12,879 bases of DNA from an uncultured Elusimicrobium sp. (lineage in GTDB: Bacteria > Elusimicrobiota > Elusimicrobia > Elusimicrobiales > Elusimicrobiaceae), in assembly GCA_902787065.1 (NCBI GenBank), contig CADAFA010000016.1, positions 1-12,879 of the forward strand, written 5' to 3'. Positions 1 through 7,339 of the stretch are shown here, one piece after another (the first letter of the stretch is position 1; each line of letters begins with the position of its first letter). The position numbers and the translations under genes are program-made. Below the pieces are notes generated by a model that had not been told where the DNA came from, searched no databases, and saw nothing but the letters and a program-made list of their open reading frames with translations.

Positions 1-1878
1 GCAAGTGTTATCGAAAACTTGCAGCGCCCTACTTTAATAATGTCCCCAAATAAAGTTTTAGCAGCACAACTTTATGCTGAATTTAAACAGTTTTTCCCGG
101 AAAATGCCGTCGAATATTTTATTTCTTATTACGATTATTATCAACCGGAAGCCTATATTCCTCAAACGGACAGTTATATTGAAAAAGATGCCTCAATAAA
201 TAGCCATATTGAAAAGTTGCGTTTAAAAGCCACAAACTCTTTGCTGACGAGAAATGATGTTATTGTTATAGCATCTGTTTCTTCAATTTACAATATCGGC
301 TCGCCGGAACAATTTGAGAAGTTGCGCATTTATTTAAAACGCGGCGCACCGTTAAACAGAACTGCTTTTACAAAACATTTAATAAAAATTCAGTATGAAA
401 GAAATGAAATGGATTTCCACGAAGGTACTTTTCGCATACGCGGTGCTTTTATTGATGTTTTCCCCCCATATTCGCAGACGGCTTTGCGTATCGGCTTAAA
501 TTTGAATACCGTCAATACTTTGCAGGAAATTAACCCATTAACAATGGAAGTTATTAATGAACTTGATGATGTTTGGCTTTCCCCTGCAAAACAATTTGTG
601 CAAGGCGAAGAAGGCTTTGAAAGCGCCCTTACAGATATTGAGCGCGAACGTGATGAGCGTATAAAATATTTTGAAAGCCAAAATAAATTGCTTGAAGCGC
701 AACGCATTAAAGAGCGCACAAATTATGACCTTGCCATGCTCCGCCAAAGCGGAATGTGCGCGGGTATTGAAAATTATTCGCGTGTACTTGAACACCGTCA
801 GGCAGGGGCAAGGCCGAACTGTTTATTTGATTATTTTAAACGCTTTAAAGATTTCTTGGTTTTTGTTGATGAATCACACGTGGCAGTTCCGCAAATACGC
901 GGTATGTTTAACGGTGACCGCGCTCGTAAACAAATGCTTATTGATTTCGGTTTCCGTCTGCCAAGTGCACTAGATAACCGCCCTTTAAAATTTGACGAGT
1001 GGGAAAATTTACTACCAAATACCGTCTTTGTTTCCGCAACGCCTGGACCTTATGAACTAACAGTCAGCGGCAATAATATTGTGGAGCAAATTATTCGCCC
1101 GACAGGTTTAATTGACCCGCCTGTAATTATCCGCCCGGCGCAAGGGCAGCTTGAAGATTTGCTAACGCGCATACAGGAAAAAATCAAACAAAAGCAACGC
1201 GTTTTGGTTCTATCTTTAACTAAAAAAACTGCGGAAGATTTATCGGTTTACCTTCTGGAAAAAGGTTTGAAGGCAACTTATTTGCACAGCAGTTTGGACG
1301 CACTTGAAAGAATTGATATTTTGCAAGATTTCACAAAAGGAAAATATGATGTTTTAGTCGGCATAAACTTATTGCGTGAGGGGCTTGATATTCCTCAAGT
1401 CGGCCTCGTTGCAATTTTGGAGGCCGATAATCAAGGCTTTTTGAGAAATGAAACAACACTTATCCAAATTGCGGGCAGAGCTGCACGTAATGCTAAAGGT
1501 GAAGTTGTTTTGTATGCACAAAAAGAAACACCTGCCATAAAATATGCCCTTGCGGAAATGGACCGTCGCCGCAAAATTCAAAGTGCATATAATAAAGAAC
1601 ACCATATCACACCAAAAAGCATTATTAAGGCTGAAGTTGAACTGAAGGAATTTGAGGATACTTCCCGTGAATCTTCCCTTGCTTTAATTCATAGTGAAAG
1701 TGCGGTTTTGCCCGAGGCAAAAAATATTCCGCTTATGATTAAAGAATTAGAACGCCAAATGCTTGATGCCGCTGATAACTTAAATTTTGAACTTGCCGCG
1801 GAGTTGCGAGACCGCTTATTTGACCTTAAAGAGATGGCACTCCCTCCAAACAAATTTCACAGAAAAAAGCGGAAATAA
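1..1878 (+). CDS. uvrB: UvrABC excision nuclease subunit B (5' end outside window)
   Basis: UvrB is the damage-verifying helicase-like subunit of nucleotide excision repair; it takes DNA from UvrA and recruits UvrC. The reading frame is open from base 1: six residues (ASVIEN) precede the TTG at 19 and match the conserved stretch before 'LQRPT', so the gene starts upstream and the Walker A motif (GVTGSGKT region) is cut off. About 625 residues are visible, of roughly 670 usual. Visible landmarks, numbered from base 1, are the damage-probing beta-hairpin YYDYYQPEAYIP (about 44-54), the GIENYSR motif (about 255-261), the helicase motif II DESH (290-293), RLPSALDNRPL, VSATPG, and motifs V/VI with GINLLREGLD and GRAARN. 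A C-terminal UVR motif (about 578-613) can bind UvrC. Motif VI reads QIAGRAARN rather than the common QTIGRAARN. The downstream neighbour is convergent, so nothing is co-transcribed after it here. Confidence 0.97.
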   Translation, partial: ASVIENLQRPTLIMSPNKVLAAQLYAEFKQFFPENAVEYFISYYDYYQPEAYIPQTDSYIEKDASINSHIEKLRLKATNSLLTRNDVIVIASVSSIYNIGSPEQFEKLRIYLKRGAPLNRTAFTKHLIKIQYERNEMDFHEGTFRIRGAFIDVFPPYSQTALRIGLNLNTVNTLQEINPLTMEVINELDDVWLSPAKQFVQGEEGFESALTDIERERDERIKYFESQNKLLEAQRIKERTNYDLAMLRQSGMCAGIENYSRVLEHRQAGARPNCLFDYFKRFKDFLVFVDESHVAVPQIRGMFNGDRARKQMLIDFGFRLPSALDNRPLKFDEWENLLPNTVFVSATPGPYELTVSGNNIVEQIIRPTGLIDPPVIIRPAQGQLEDLLTRIQEKIKQKQRVLVLSLTKKTAEDLSVYLLEKGLKATYLHSSLDALERIDILQDFTKGKYDVLVGINLLREGLDIPQVGLVAILEADNQGFLRNETTLIQIAGRAARNAKGEVVLYAQKETPAIKYALAEMDRRRKIQSAYNKEHHITPKSIIKAEVELKEFEDTSRESSLALIHSESAVLPEAKNIPLMIKELERQMLDAADNLNFELAAELRDRLFDLKEMALPPNKFHRKKRK

Positions 1879-1903
1879 TCAAAATCTAACCCTTTTGGCA
1901 TAG

Positions 1904-1919
1904 AATCTGTGGATAACTA
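1904..1919 (+). promoter_or_regulatory. DnaA box 1 within 16-bp direct repeat
   Basis: TGTGGATAA at 1908-1916 is the exact complement of the consensus DnaA box TTATCCACA. It sits in a 16-bp sequence (AATCTGTGGATAACTA) repeated identically at 2030-2045. The surrounding spacer between two convergent genes is AT-rich. Match to consensus is directly seen; binding by DnaA is inferred. Confidence 0.6.
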
Positions 1920-1939
1920 TGTAAAAATAGTTATTTTTT
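1913..1939 (+). terminator. possible AT-rich hairpin terminator after uvrB
   Basis: Perfect 8-bp arms ATAACTAT (1913-1920) and ATAGTTAT (1927-1934) enclose a 6-nt loop, and two G-T pairs can extend the stem. A run of T follows immediately (1935-1939). It lies 35 nt after the uvrB stop. The stem is AT-rich and therefore weak, and it overlaps the first DnaA box, so the symmetry may have another purpose. Confidence 0.35.
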
Positions 1940-2029
1940 ATAGATTTAACTAATATATTTTAGGTAGCTTTCCCCTATACAAACCCTAAATTCTGGCACA
2001 AAAAAGATACCCTATTCAAAAATACCTAT

Positions 2030-2045
2030 AATCTGTGGATAACTA
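2030..2045 (+). promoter_or_regulatory. DnaA box 2 within 16-bp direct repeat
   Basis: This is the second exact copy of the 16-bp repeat, with TGTGGATAA at 2034-2042 in the same orientation as the first and 126 bp away. A near-match, TTTGTATAA (8 of 9 to TGTGTATAA), follows at 2062-2070. Together they could be a small DnaA-binding cluster. Confidence 0.6.
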
Positions 2046-2080
2046 AGCGATTTTTAGCGGTTTTGTATAAAAAACGATAA

Positions 2081-3103
2081 TTATTTAAGCTGATTTTCAC
2101 TATTAATGAGGTTAAATTTAGCTTTAAATTTTTTACCGAATTCGGTTTTGCCGGAAACTTTAATTTTCCCGGCAGTTGCACCCGGGATTATGTTAAATAC
2201 GGCTTGCTCTTTATTCCAATTAAGGAAAGGAGGTGCAATGCGCAAATCTTGCGGAATATAAGCCAAATTATAACCGCTTTTTGCTTTTAAATTGAGCCAA
2301 AAAAGCGAAGCAAAATCTTTTTCCAAATCAAGGGTTTCAAATTGTTGGTACTGCGTAGCTTTAACAATTTTGCGGTCTTCTTTATTAAATAAAAAGTCAA
2401 GATTATCAAAATGCTTTGTACCTTCTGCAACAATATCATAGGCGAAATCTTTTAAATAAACCAGATTTTGTTTTGATAAGGCGGCATGCAAAGCAGCCAT
2501 ATTATCAACAGGGCCCTCCGACCACAAGTTAAGGCCTTTTTCTATCTCAATCTTAGGCAGCGGGGAAGAATAATCAAACCCAAGCGCGGCATTTTTTAAG
2601 TAGGCAGAAATATTTTTTAAGTCGGACAAATAAGCAAGCGCAAAAGAATTTTTAGCTACTAAAGTTCTTTTGTCAGCCTCTGGCAAAACGGCATAATTTA
2701 CTTCAATATAGGGTAAAAGTTCAGAGGTCAAAAATTGCGCAAATTTATTTTCCCCCTCCTCAAGCAATACAGTAATAAAAAAGTATTTGCCAAAAAAATC
2801 AGGGTACATTTTCTGAATTTTTGCTTTATCAAGTTCTTCCGGAGAGAAGATATAAATTGAGGCTTTCCGTTCGGAAATTTCAGAAGGGAAAATTATATGT
2901 ATTTTGGGCGTCATGGGCAAATAAGCCGATGGGAAATTAGTTATAACTTCCTCCCCGTCTTTAACAAATATGCGCATTTCGCCTTTAGGTTTTATCGTTT
3001 TAACAGGGGCACGCCCGATTTGATTTAAGAGTTGTTGCCCCCCATGCGCAAAGACAAACCCCACGCAAAAAATAAAAGTTAAAAATATTAGTAGTTTTTT
3101 CAT
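2081..3103 (-). CDS. secreted esterase-like protein with degenerate active site
   Basis: This 340-residue protein is the last gene of the 4823-2081 operon. The start is set at ATG 3103, not at an in-frame ATG 51 nt upstream, because it gives a clean signal peptide (MKKLLIFLTFIFCVGFVFA, cleavage after about residue 19). It also begins 1 nt after the stop of the preceding gene, with GGGG just upstream, which suggests translational coupling. Residues about 65-240 resemble the Esterase D / Fes fold (IHIIFP; FITVLL; ELLPYIEVNYAVLPEADKRTLVAKNSFAL; GTKHFDNLDFLF). The usual GxSxG nucleophile elbow is replaced by KNSFA near residue 153, while a histidine (231) sits where a catalytic one would be expected. 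Residues about 265-335 may form a separate beta-rich domain. The esterase relation is inferred from residue pattern only; it may be a non-catalytic binding protein. Exported to the periplasm or surface. Confidence 0.8.
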   Translation of the reverse strand: MKKLLIFLTFIFCVGFVFAHGGQQLLNQIGRAPVKTIKPKGEMRIFVKDGEEVITNFPSAYLPMTPKIHIIFPSEISERKASIYIFSPEELDKAKIQKMYPDFFGKYFFITVLLEEGENKFAQFLTSELLPYIEVNYAVLPEADKRTLVAKNSFALAYLSDLKNISAYLKNAALGFDYSSPLPKIEIEKGLNLWSEGPVDNMAALHAALSKQNLVYLKDFAYDIVAEGTKHFDNLDFLFNKEDRKIVKATQYQQFETLDLEKDFASLFWLNLKAKSGYNLAYIPQDLRIAPPFLNWNKEQAVFNIIPGATAGKIKVSGKTEFGKKFKAKFNLINSENQLK

Positions 3104-3104
3104 A

Positions 3105-3722
3105 TTATTTCCCCATATTATTTTTTTGTTTGATAAATGCCAATATTTCCTCATTAGACATTTTGCTTAAATCTTTTTGTGCTAAAAATTTTTTTGCATC
3201 AAAATCCCTAAAACCAGTATCATTTGGATTGTGTGAAATTAAAAATAAAATAATCATCGGCACACCGGCAAAAAGTAAACCGAAAAAGATTAAAAATTTA
3301 TTTCGTACAAAGGTATAATTAAAATCATGGGCATCTGCAAAATATTTATTAACCGCCGCCACTTCTTTGTTCACTTTACCATACATACTTATCCAAGTAC
3401 GGGTATATTGCAATTTTTGTCCGCTTTTATTTACAAATTGCATTTGGTAAGTTGTGCGGCTAGTACTGCCCGAACGTTTGGAACTTACCAAGACCGCCTC
3501 AGTGATATTTGTAAAATTATCAGTTTCTAAATTAAAAGCAAATATCTTTAAATTAGTTTGGCAAGCATAACCGTTTGCACCACCGTAAGTACAATGTAAA
3601 GTCCTATCAGTTGCACCAAATAAACACACCAATATACCAACTATTATAAAAAGCGGCATTATACGAAAAAAAATTTTATGATTTTTCTTCAAAATATCTT
3701 CATCTGTAAAATCAGCATTCAT
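3105..3722 (-). CDS. two-helix membrane protein with C-x9-C extracytoplasmic domain
   Basis: No named family is recognised for this 205-residue protein. Hydrophobic segments lie at about 18-36 and 143-163, and an intervening domain of about 105 residues probably faces outside the cytoplasm. That domain has Cys44 and Cys54 nine residues apart, then NLETDNFTNITEAVLVSSK, TTYQMQF, YTRTW and VNKYF...DFNY. The same pattern occurs in the upstream neighbour (its residues about 158-256), so the two are paralogues. The lysine-rich C-terminal tail (about 165-205) is predicted cytoplasmic. The gene begins 6 nt after the preceding stop; its best ribosome site (GGGA) is about 11 nt from the ATG and weak. 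Its stop lies 1 nt before the next start. It is the middle gene of a three-gene operon. The cysteine pair could form a disulfide. Function unknown. Confidence 0.82.
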   Translation of the reverse strand: MNADFTDEDILKKNHKIFFRIMPLFIIVGILVCLFGATDRTLHCTYGGANGYACQTNLKIFAFNLETDNFTNITEAVLVSSKRSGSTSRTTYQMQFVNKSGQKLQYTRTWISMYGKVNKEVAAVNKYFADAHDFNYTFVRNKFLIFFGLLFAGVPMIILFLISHNPNDTGFRDFDAKKFLAQKDLSKMSNEEILAFIKQKNNMGK

Positions 3723-3728
3723 AAATAA

Positions 3729-4823
3729 TTATTTCCCATCGTCATAAAATTGTTTTGTGGCATCTTCGATATCTTTGTCACTAAAATTTCGGGATGTGCC
3801 ATAAAATTCTTTTTGCATGTCCGTAGTTTCATCATCTTTTAAATAATCAATAACTTTTTCATCGGTTACTACCCATGGTTTTGCATATCTATCTTCTATA
3901 CCTTCTAAACCTTCCGCTCTTAATATGGCCCTATATTGCCCCGGCGATAAGAAATAATTGCCGTCAACTTCATTTTCCCTTTTCCGCTCCATTACCCAAA
4001 TTATCAACGGATAGAAAAGAAGCACTATAATTCCTAAAACGACCACATAATTAACCAAATAATAACTAAAATCTTCCCCTTTGCTGAACCTTTTATTTAA
4101 AGCATTAACTTTTCTGTCTAACATAAAAGGTAAATCTAACAACCACCATTGTGTATAAGAAATATTTGTATTATTAGGGGTGCGAAATTGTATTTGATAA
4201 GATGTTTCATGTTCGTGTTTATCATGTTTAGTTGATACAACCGCCCCTGTTATAGCACCCAAATTAACTGTATCTAAATTACGCAAAACTGCTTTTTGAT
4301 GAAGATCACAGTTGTATACGGTTCCATTTAAATGCGTACAAATCAATTTCCTTGTTATCGGTGCCCAATACATCAAACAGCCTATTAATACCAAAGATAT
4401 TATTTCAGCATAAAAATGTGCATTATATTTTTTAGGAGACTGGCCCTGGTTTTCTACTTCTTCCTTATTTTCAAAAACTTTCTGCAAGAGTGCTAATTTT
4501 TCCTCTTTGCTTAATTTACCAATGCCTTTTCCTTTTAATACGGACTGATATTGCCCCGGTTCAATTTCTTCAAAAATGTAATTGTTAGAAGAATTGGTTA
4601 TACCCCAAACCATTAATGGAGGAAGAAGAAAACAAAAAAGAAGCGCACCTATTACTGCCCAACTAATCGGTACTGCGAATATCAATACTATACCTACAAT
4701 ATTGAAAAAAATACATAAAAAATACACGAAATATTTTGTTAATTGTATCTTTTCCCGGAAATTATTTCCTGGGATATTGTGAAAACTAAAATTAATAGGC
4801 GTTTTCGGTTTGCTTAAATGCAT
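3729..4823 (-). CDS. four-helix membrane protein, paralogue of next gene, with duplicated PGQY motif
   Basis: This 364-residue protein is the first gene of the operon. The start is supported by AGGGGA about 5 nt upstream of ATG 4823. Hydrophobic segments are at about 30-50, 53-74, 138-156 and 257-277. Residues about 158-256 form an outer domain with Cys162/Cys172 (C-x9-C), NLDTVNLGAITGAVVSTK, TSYQIQF and YTQWW, closely matching the paralogue immediately downstream. Two cytoplasmic segments each carry a similar motif: EIEPGQYQSVLKGKGIGKL (about 86-104) and FLSPGQYRAILRAEGLEGI (about 291-309). The protein thus looks built from a repeated unit of helices followed by a PGQY tail, the second unit including the outer domain. 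The C-terminus (about 310-364) is acidic and probably disordered. No known family or function is recognised. A role in the cell envelope is inferred from membrane topology and from the exported third gene. Confidence 0.82.
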   Translation of the reverse strand: MHLSKPKTPINFSFHNIPGNNFREKIQLTKYFVYFLCIFFNIVGIVLIFAVPISWAVIGALLFCFLLPPLMVWGITNSSNNYIFEEIEPGQYQSVLKGKGIGKLSKEEKLALLQKVFENKEEVENQGQSPKKYNAHFYAEIISLVLIGCLMYWAPITRKLICTHLNGTVYNCDLHQKAVLRNLDTVNLGAITGAVVSTKHDKHEHETSYQIQFRTPNNTNISYTQWWLLDLPFMLDRKVNALNKRFSKGEDFSYYLVNYVVVLGIIVLLFYPLIIWVMERKRENEVDGNYFLSPGQYRAILRAEGLEGIEDRYAKPWVVTDEKVIDYLKDDETTDMQKEFYGTSRNFSDKDIEDATKQFYDDGK

Positions 4824-4856
4824 AAATTCCCCTAATTAAAAAGTGCGCATATTTTA

Positions 4857-4865
4857 ATTATATCA
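4857..4865 (-). promoter_or_regulatory. extended -10 promoter for the 4823-2081 operon
   Basis: Read on the minus strand this is TGA-TATAAT, a perfect -10 with the TGn extension, 33 nt from the ATG at 4823. No convincing -35 is found 16-18 nt upstream, which is common for extended -10 promoters. It diverges from the feoB promoter. Confidence 0.6.
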
Positions 4866-4884
4866 AAAATCATTACAAAATATA

Positions 4885-4893
4885 TGGTATAAT
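4885..4893 (+). promoter_or_regulatory. extended -10 promoter for feoB
   Basis: TGG-TATAAT is a perfect extended -10, 26 nt before the feoB ATG. Transcription would begin near 4900, inside the palindrome at 4895-4914, leaving a leader of only about 20 nt. No clear -35 is present. Confidence 0.6.
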
Positions 4894-4894
4894 A

Positions 4895-4914
4895 TTGTTA
4901 GGTAGAACTAACAA
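4895..4914 (+). promoter_or_regulatory. palindromic operator candidate in the feoB leader
   Basis: Perfect 7-bp arms TTGTTAG and CTAACAA enclose the 6-nt spacer GTAGAA. The site begins one base after the -10 hexamer and covers the likely transcription start. The core TTAGGTAGAACTAA matches about 11 of 14 positions of the TTAGGTTAACCTAA-type sites bound by DtxR/MntR-family metal repressors. Position and target gene fit iron-dependent repression, but the regulator is inferred; a Fur-type site is not apparent. Confidence 0.5.
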
Positions 4915-4919
4915 ATAAT

Positions 4920-7295
4920 ATGAATAAAGAAAATTTTTTAACCCTTGCAGATTTACCAAAAAGGCATGAGGCGGAAATAGTCTCAATAAATTGTAAAGAT
5001 CACCATCTGCGCACGCATATCCTTGATATGGGCCTAACGCCGCATGTTAAAGTTACTTTAATTAAAACCGCCCCGATGGGCGACCCTTTGGAATTTAAAG
5101 TGCGCGGATATGTCCTAACACTCCGTAAAAGTGAGGCGGAAAAAATTTTAATTACCGATATCAAAAAAGCCGTGCCCGCCAAAAAACAAGAAAATTTAAG
5201 GAATTTTGATTCAAGCGTTTCCCATTCCCAAAAGGGCGAAGGCAGTTATTATCAAACAAAAAAGCAAATCAACCCCAAAAAACATTTGCATTTGGCTTTA
5301 ATCGGAAACCAAAATTCCGGCAAGACAACTTTATTTAACCGCCTTACTGGTGCACATCAAAGGGTGGGCAATTTCCCCGGCGTAACAGTAAGCAGAACAG
5401 ACGGCAAAATCAAGCAGCACCCGGATATTACCATCACGGATTTACCTGGCATATATTCCCTTTCCCCTTACGGGCAGGAGGAAATAATTTCCCGCAATTT
5501 TATTTTGGAGCAAAAGCCCGACGCCATTATAAATATTCTTGACGCCGCAAATATTGAACGCAATTTATTTTTAACAACCCAATTAATTGAACTTAATATA
5601 CCCATGGTAATTGCTTTAAATATGATTGACGAAGTTACCAAAAACGGCGGCAGTATCGAAGTAAACGGGCTTGAAGATACTTTAGGGGTGCCGGTGGTTG
5701 CGATATCTGCCGCAAAAAATCAGGGTATTGAAGAACTTGTAGAACATATCATAAATGTTGCGCGCTATCAAGAACGCCCGACGCGTTTGGATTTTTGCGC
5801 CAACACTAATACCAAAGAAGGCGCGGTGCATAGATGTTTACATTCCATTGTCCATTTAATTGAGGATCATGCGAAAGCAGCGGACCTTCCCCCCCGCTTT
5901 GCTGCTTCAAAAGTTGCGGAAAACGACCAATTAATTTTAAATGCTTTAAACCTCGATAAAAATGAACAAGAAACTTGTACCCATATTATTGAGCAAATGG
6001 AAGAAGAAACCGGCCTTGAAAGCAGTGCTGCGCTTGCCGATATGCGCTTTGCTTTTATTGAAAATTTATGCAAACAATTTGTCAGCCGCCCGTCGGAAAC
6101 TTCAGGCTACAAACTCTCAACAAAAATTGACCGTTTTTTAACGGGCAAATATACCGCGCTTTTAGCATTTTTTACAATTATGGGCGTGATTTTCTATTTG
6201 ACTTTCGGGCCTGTCGGCGGAGTTTTATCAGATTGGCTTGAAAGCGGCATCGGCTGGCTTACCGCTCTTGTTGATCAAGGTTTAACCGCTTACGGTTTAA
6301 ACCCGGTTGTACATTCTTTAATTATTGACGGTGTTTTTGCAGGTGTCGGGAGTGTTTTAAGTTTCCTTCCTATCATTGTTGTTTTGTTTTTCTTCCTATC
6401 GATCTTGGAAGATACAGGTTATATGGCGCGAGTTGCTTTCATTATGGATAAAATACTTAGGAAACTTGGCCTTTCCGGCCGCAGTTTTGTGCCTATGCTT
6501 ATTGGTTTTGGTTGTTCCGTTCCGGCAATTATGGCGGCACGCACTTTGCCCTCTGAAAGAGATAGGAAAATTACAATCTTGCTCACACCGTTTATGAGTT
6601 GCTCTGCAAAACTGCCGATATACGCTTTTTTTACCGCCGCATTTTTTACACAAAACCGCGTGCTTGTTATTTTGAGTTTATATTTGCTTGGAATAATCGT
6701 CGGTATAATTATGGCTTTACTGATGAAAGCTTTTGTGTATAAAGGTGAGGCTACCCCTTTTGTAATGGAACTTCCTAATTACCGTTTGCCGAGTGCAATA
6801 AATGTTTTGCGCTTGATTTATTTAAAAGCAAAAGGTTTTATAACAAAAGCGTTTACAATAATTTTTGTTGCCTCTTTGATAATTTGGTTTTTGCAAAGTT
6901 TTGATACGCGTTTAAATTTGGTGCAAGATTCTTCTTCAAGCATTTTGGCGACTTTGGGTAATTTGATTACGCCGATATTTGCACCGCTTGGCATGCATGA
7001 TTGGCGCATTTCCACATCCTTCTTGACAGGCTTTATGGCAAAGGAAAGTGTTGTCAGCACCTTAACTGTTTTGCTTGGCGGTGATGTTGCATTACTTCCG
7101 ACACTTTTTACAAAACTTACCGCTTTTGTATTTTTGGTTTTCTGCCTGCTTTACACACCTTGCGTTGCCGCGATTGCAACAGTTAAACGCGAACTTGGCA
7201 GGCGTTATGCTTTTGGAGTTGTTTTATTCCAATGTGGAGTTGCGTGGTTCGTGGCGTTTTTGGTATATAGATTTGCTCTTCTATTCCAATTCTAA
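4920..7295 (+). CDS. feoB: FeoA-FeoB fused ferrous iron transport protein
   Basis: This inner-membrane Fe2+ importer has 791 residues. Residues about 6-80 are a FeoA (SH3-like) domain (ILDMGLTPHVKV...PLEFKVRGYVLTLRKSEAEKI). A polar linker of about 40 residues joins it to a complete FeoB. The G domain shows G1 GNQNSGKT (129-136), G2 around T156, G3 DLPG (174-177), G4 NMID (234-237) and G5 SAA (263-265). The membrane part (about 410-790) has both Gate motifs: GFGCSVPAIMAARTL with Cys532 and PFMSCSAKLPIY with Cys561. It also has GFMAKESVVSTL and the C-terminal YTPCVAA. All key residues are present, so it should be active. No separate feoA or feoC is nearby, consistent with the fusion. The ATG at 4920 is favoured because it gives the full FeoA domain; no good Shine-Dalgarno precedes it, only AGG about 17 nt upstream within the palindrome. 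Regulation by metal is likely from the leader. Confidence 0.96.
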   Translation: MNKENFLTLADLPKRHEAEIVSINCKDHHLRTHILDMGLTPHVKVTLIKTAPMGDPLEFKVRGYVLTLRKSEAEKILITDIKKAVPAKKQENLRNFDSSVSHSQKGEGSYYQTKKQINPKKHLHLALIGNQNSGKTTLFNRLTGAHQRVGNFPGVTVSRTDGKIKQHPDITITDLPGIYSLSPYGQEEIISRNFILEQKPDAIINILDAANIERNLFLTTQLIELNIPMVIALNMIDEVTKNGGSIEVNGLEDTLGVPVVAISAAKNQGIEELVEHIINVARYQERPTRLDFCANTNTKEGAVHRCLHSIVHLIEDHAKAADLPPRFAASKVAENDQLILNALNLDKNEQETCTHIIEQMEEETGLESSAALADMRFAFIENLCKQFVSRPSETSGYKLSTKIDRFLTGKYTALLAFFTIMGVIFYLTFGPVGGVLSDWLESGIGWLTALVDQGLTAYGLNPVVHSLIIDGVFAGVGSVLSFLPIIVVLFFFLSILEDTGYMARVAFIMDKILRKLGLSGRSFVPMLIGFGCSVPAIMAARTLPSERDRKITILLTPFMSCSAKLPIYAFFTAAFFTQNRVLVILSLYLLGIIVGIIMALLMKAFVYKGEATPFVMELPNYRLPSAINVLRLIYLKAKGFITKAFTIIFVASLIIWFLQSFDTRLNLVQDSSSSILATLGNLITPIFAPLGMHDWRISTSFLTGFMAKESVVSTLTVLLGGDVALLPTLFTKLTAFVFLVFCLLYTPCVAAIATVKRELGRRYAFGVVLFQCGVAWFVAFLVYRFALLFQF

Positions 7296-7313
7296 TTTTT
7301 TCATCTCCAATTT

Positions 7314-7322
7314 TGGTAAAAT
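7314..7322 (+). promoter_or_regulatory. possible extended -10 promoter for adhE
   Basis: TGG-TAAAAT lies in the 44-nt gap between feoB and adhE and resembles the feoB promoter. It would place the transcription start near 7329, directly at the ribosome binding site GAGGGAG (about 7328-7334), giving a very short leader. Read-through from feoB is an alternative, since no terminator is seen between the genes. Confidence 0.35.
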
Positions 7323-7339
7323 ATATAGAGGGAGTTATT

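Noticed and set aside
390..795. Antisense open frames inside uvrB
   Set aside because: They overlap strongly conserved uvrB sequence, lack ribosome sites and encode low-complexity, unlike-protein sequences.
3104..3154. Upstream ATG extending the esterase-like protein by 17 residues
   Set aside because: It would overlap the preceding gene and mask the signal peptide; the ATG at 3103 has better context and coupling.
7313..7339. TTG start adding nine residues to AdhE
   Set aside because: The ribosome site GAGGGAG lies after it and fits the ATG at 7340.
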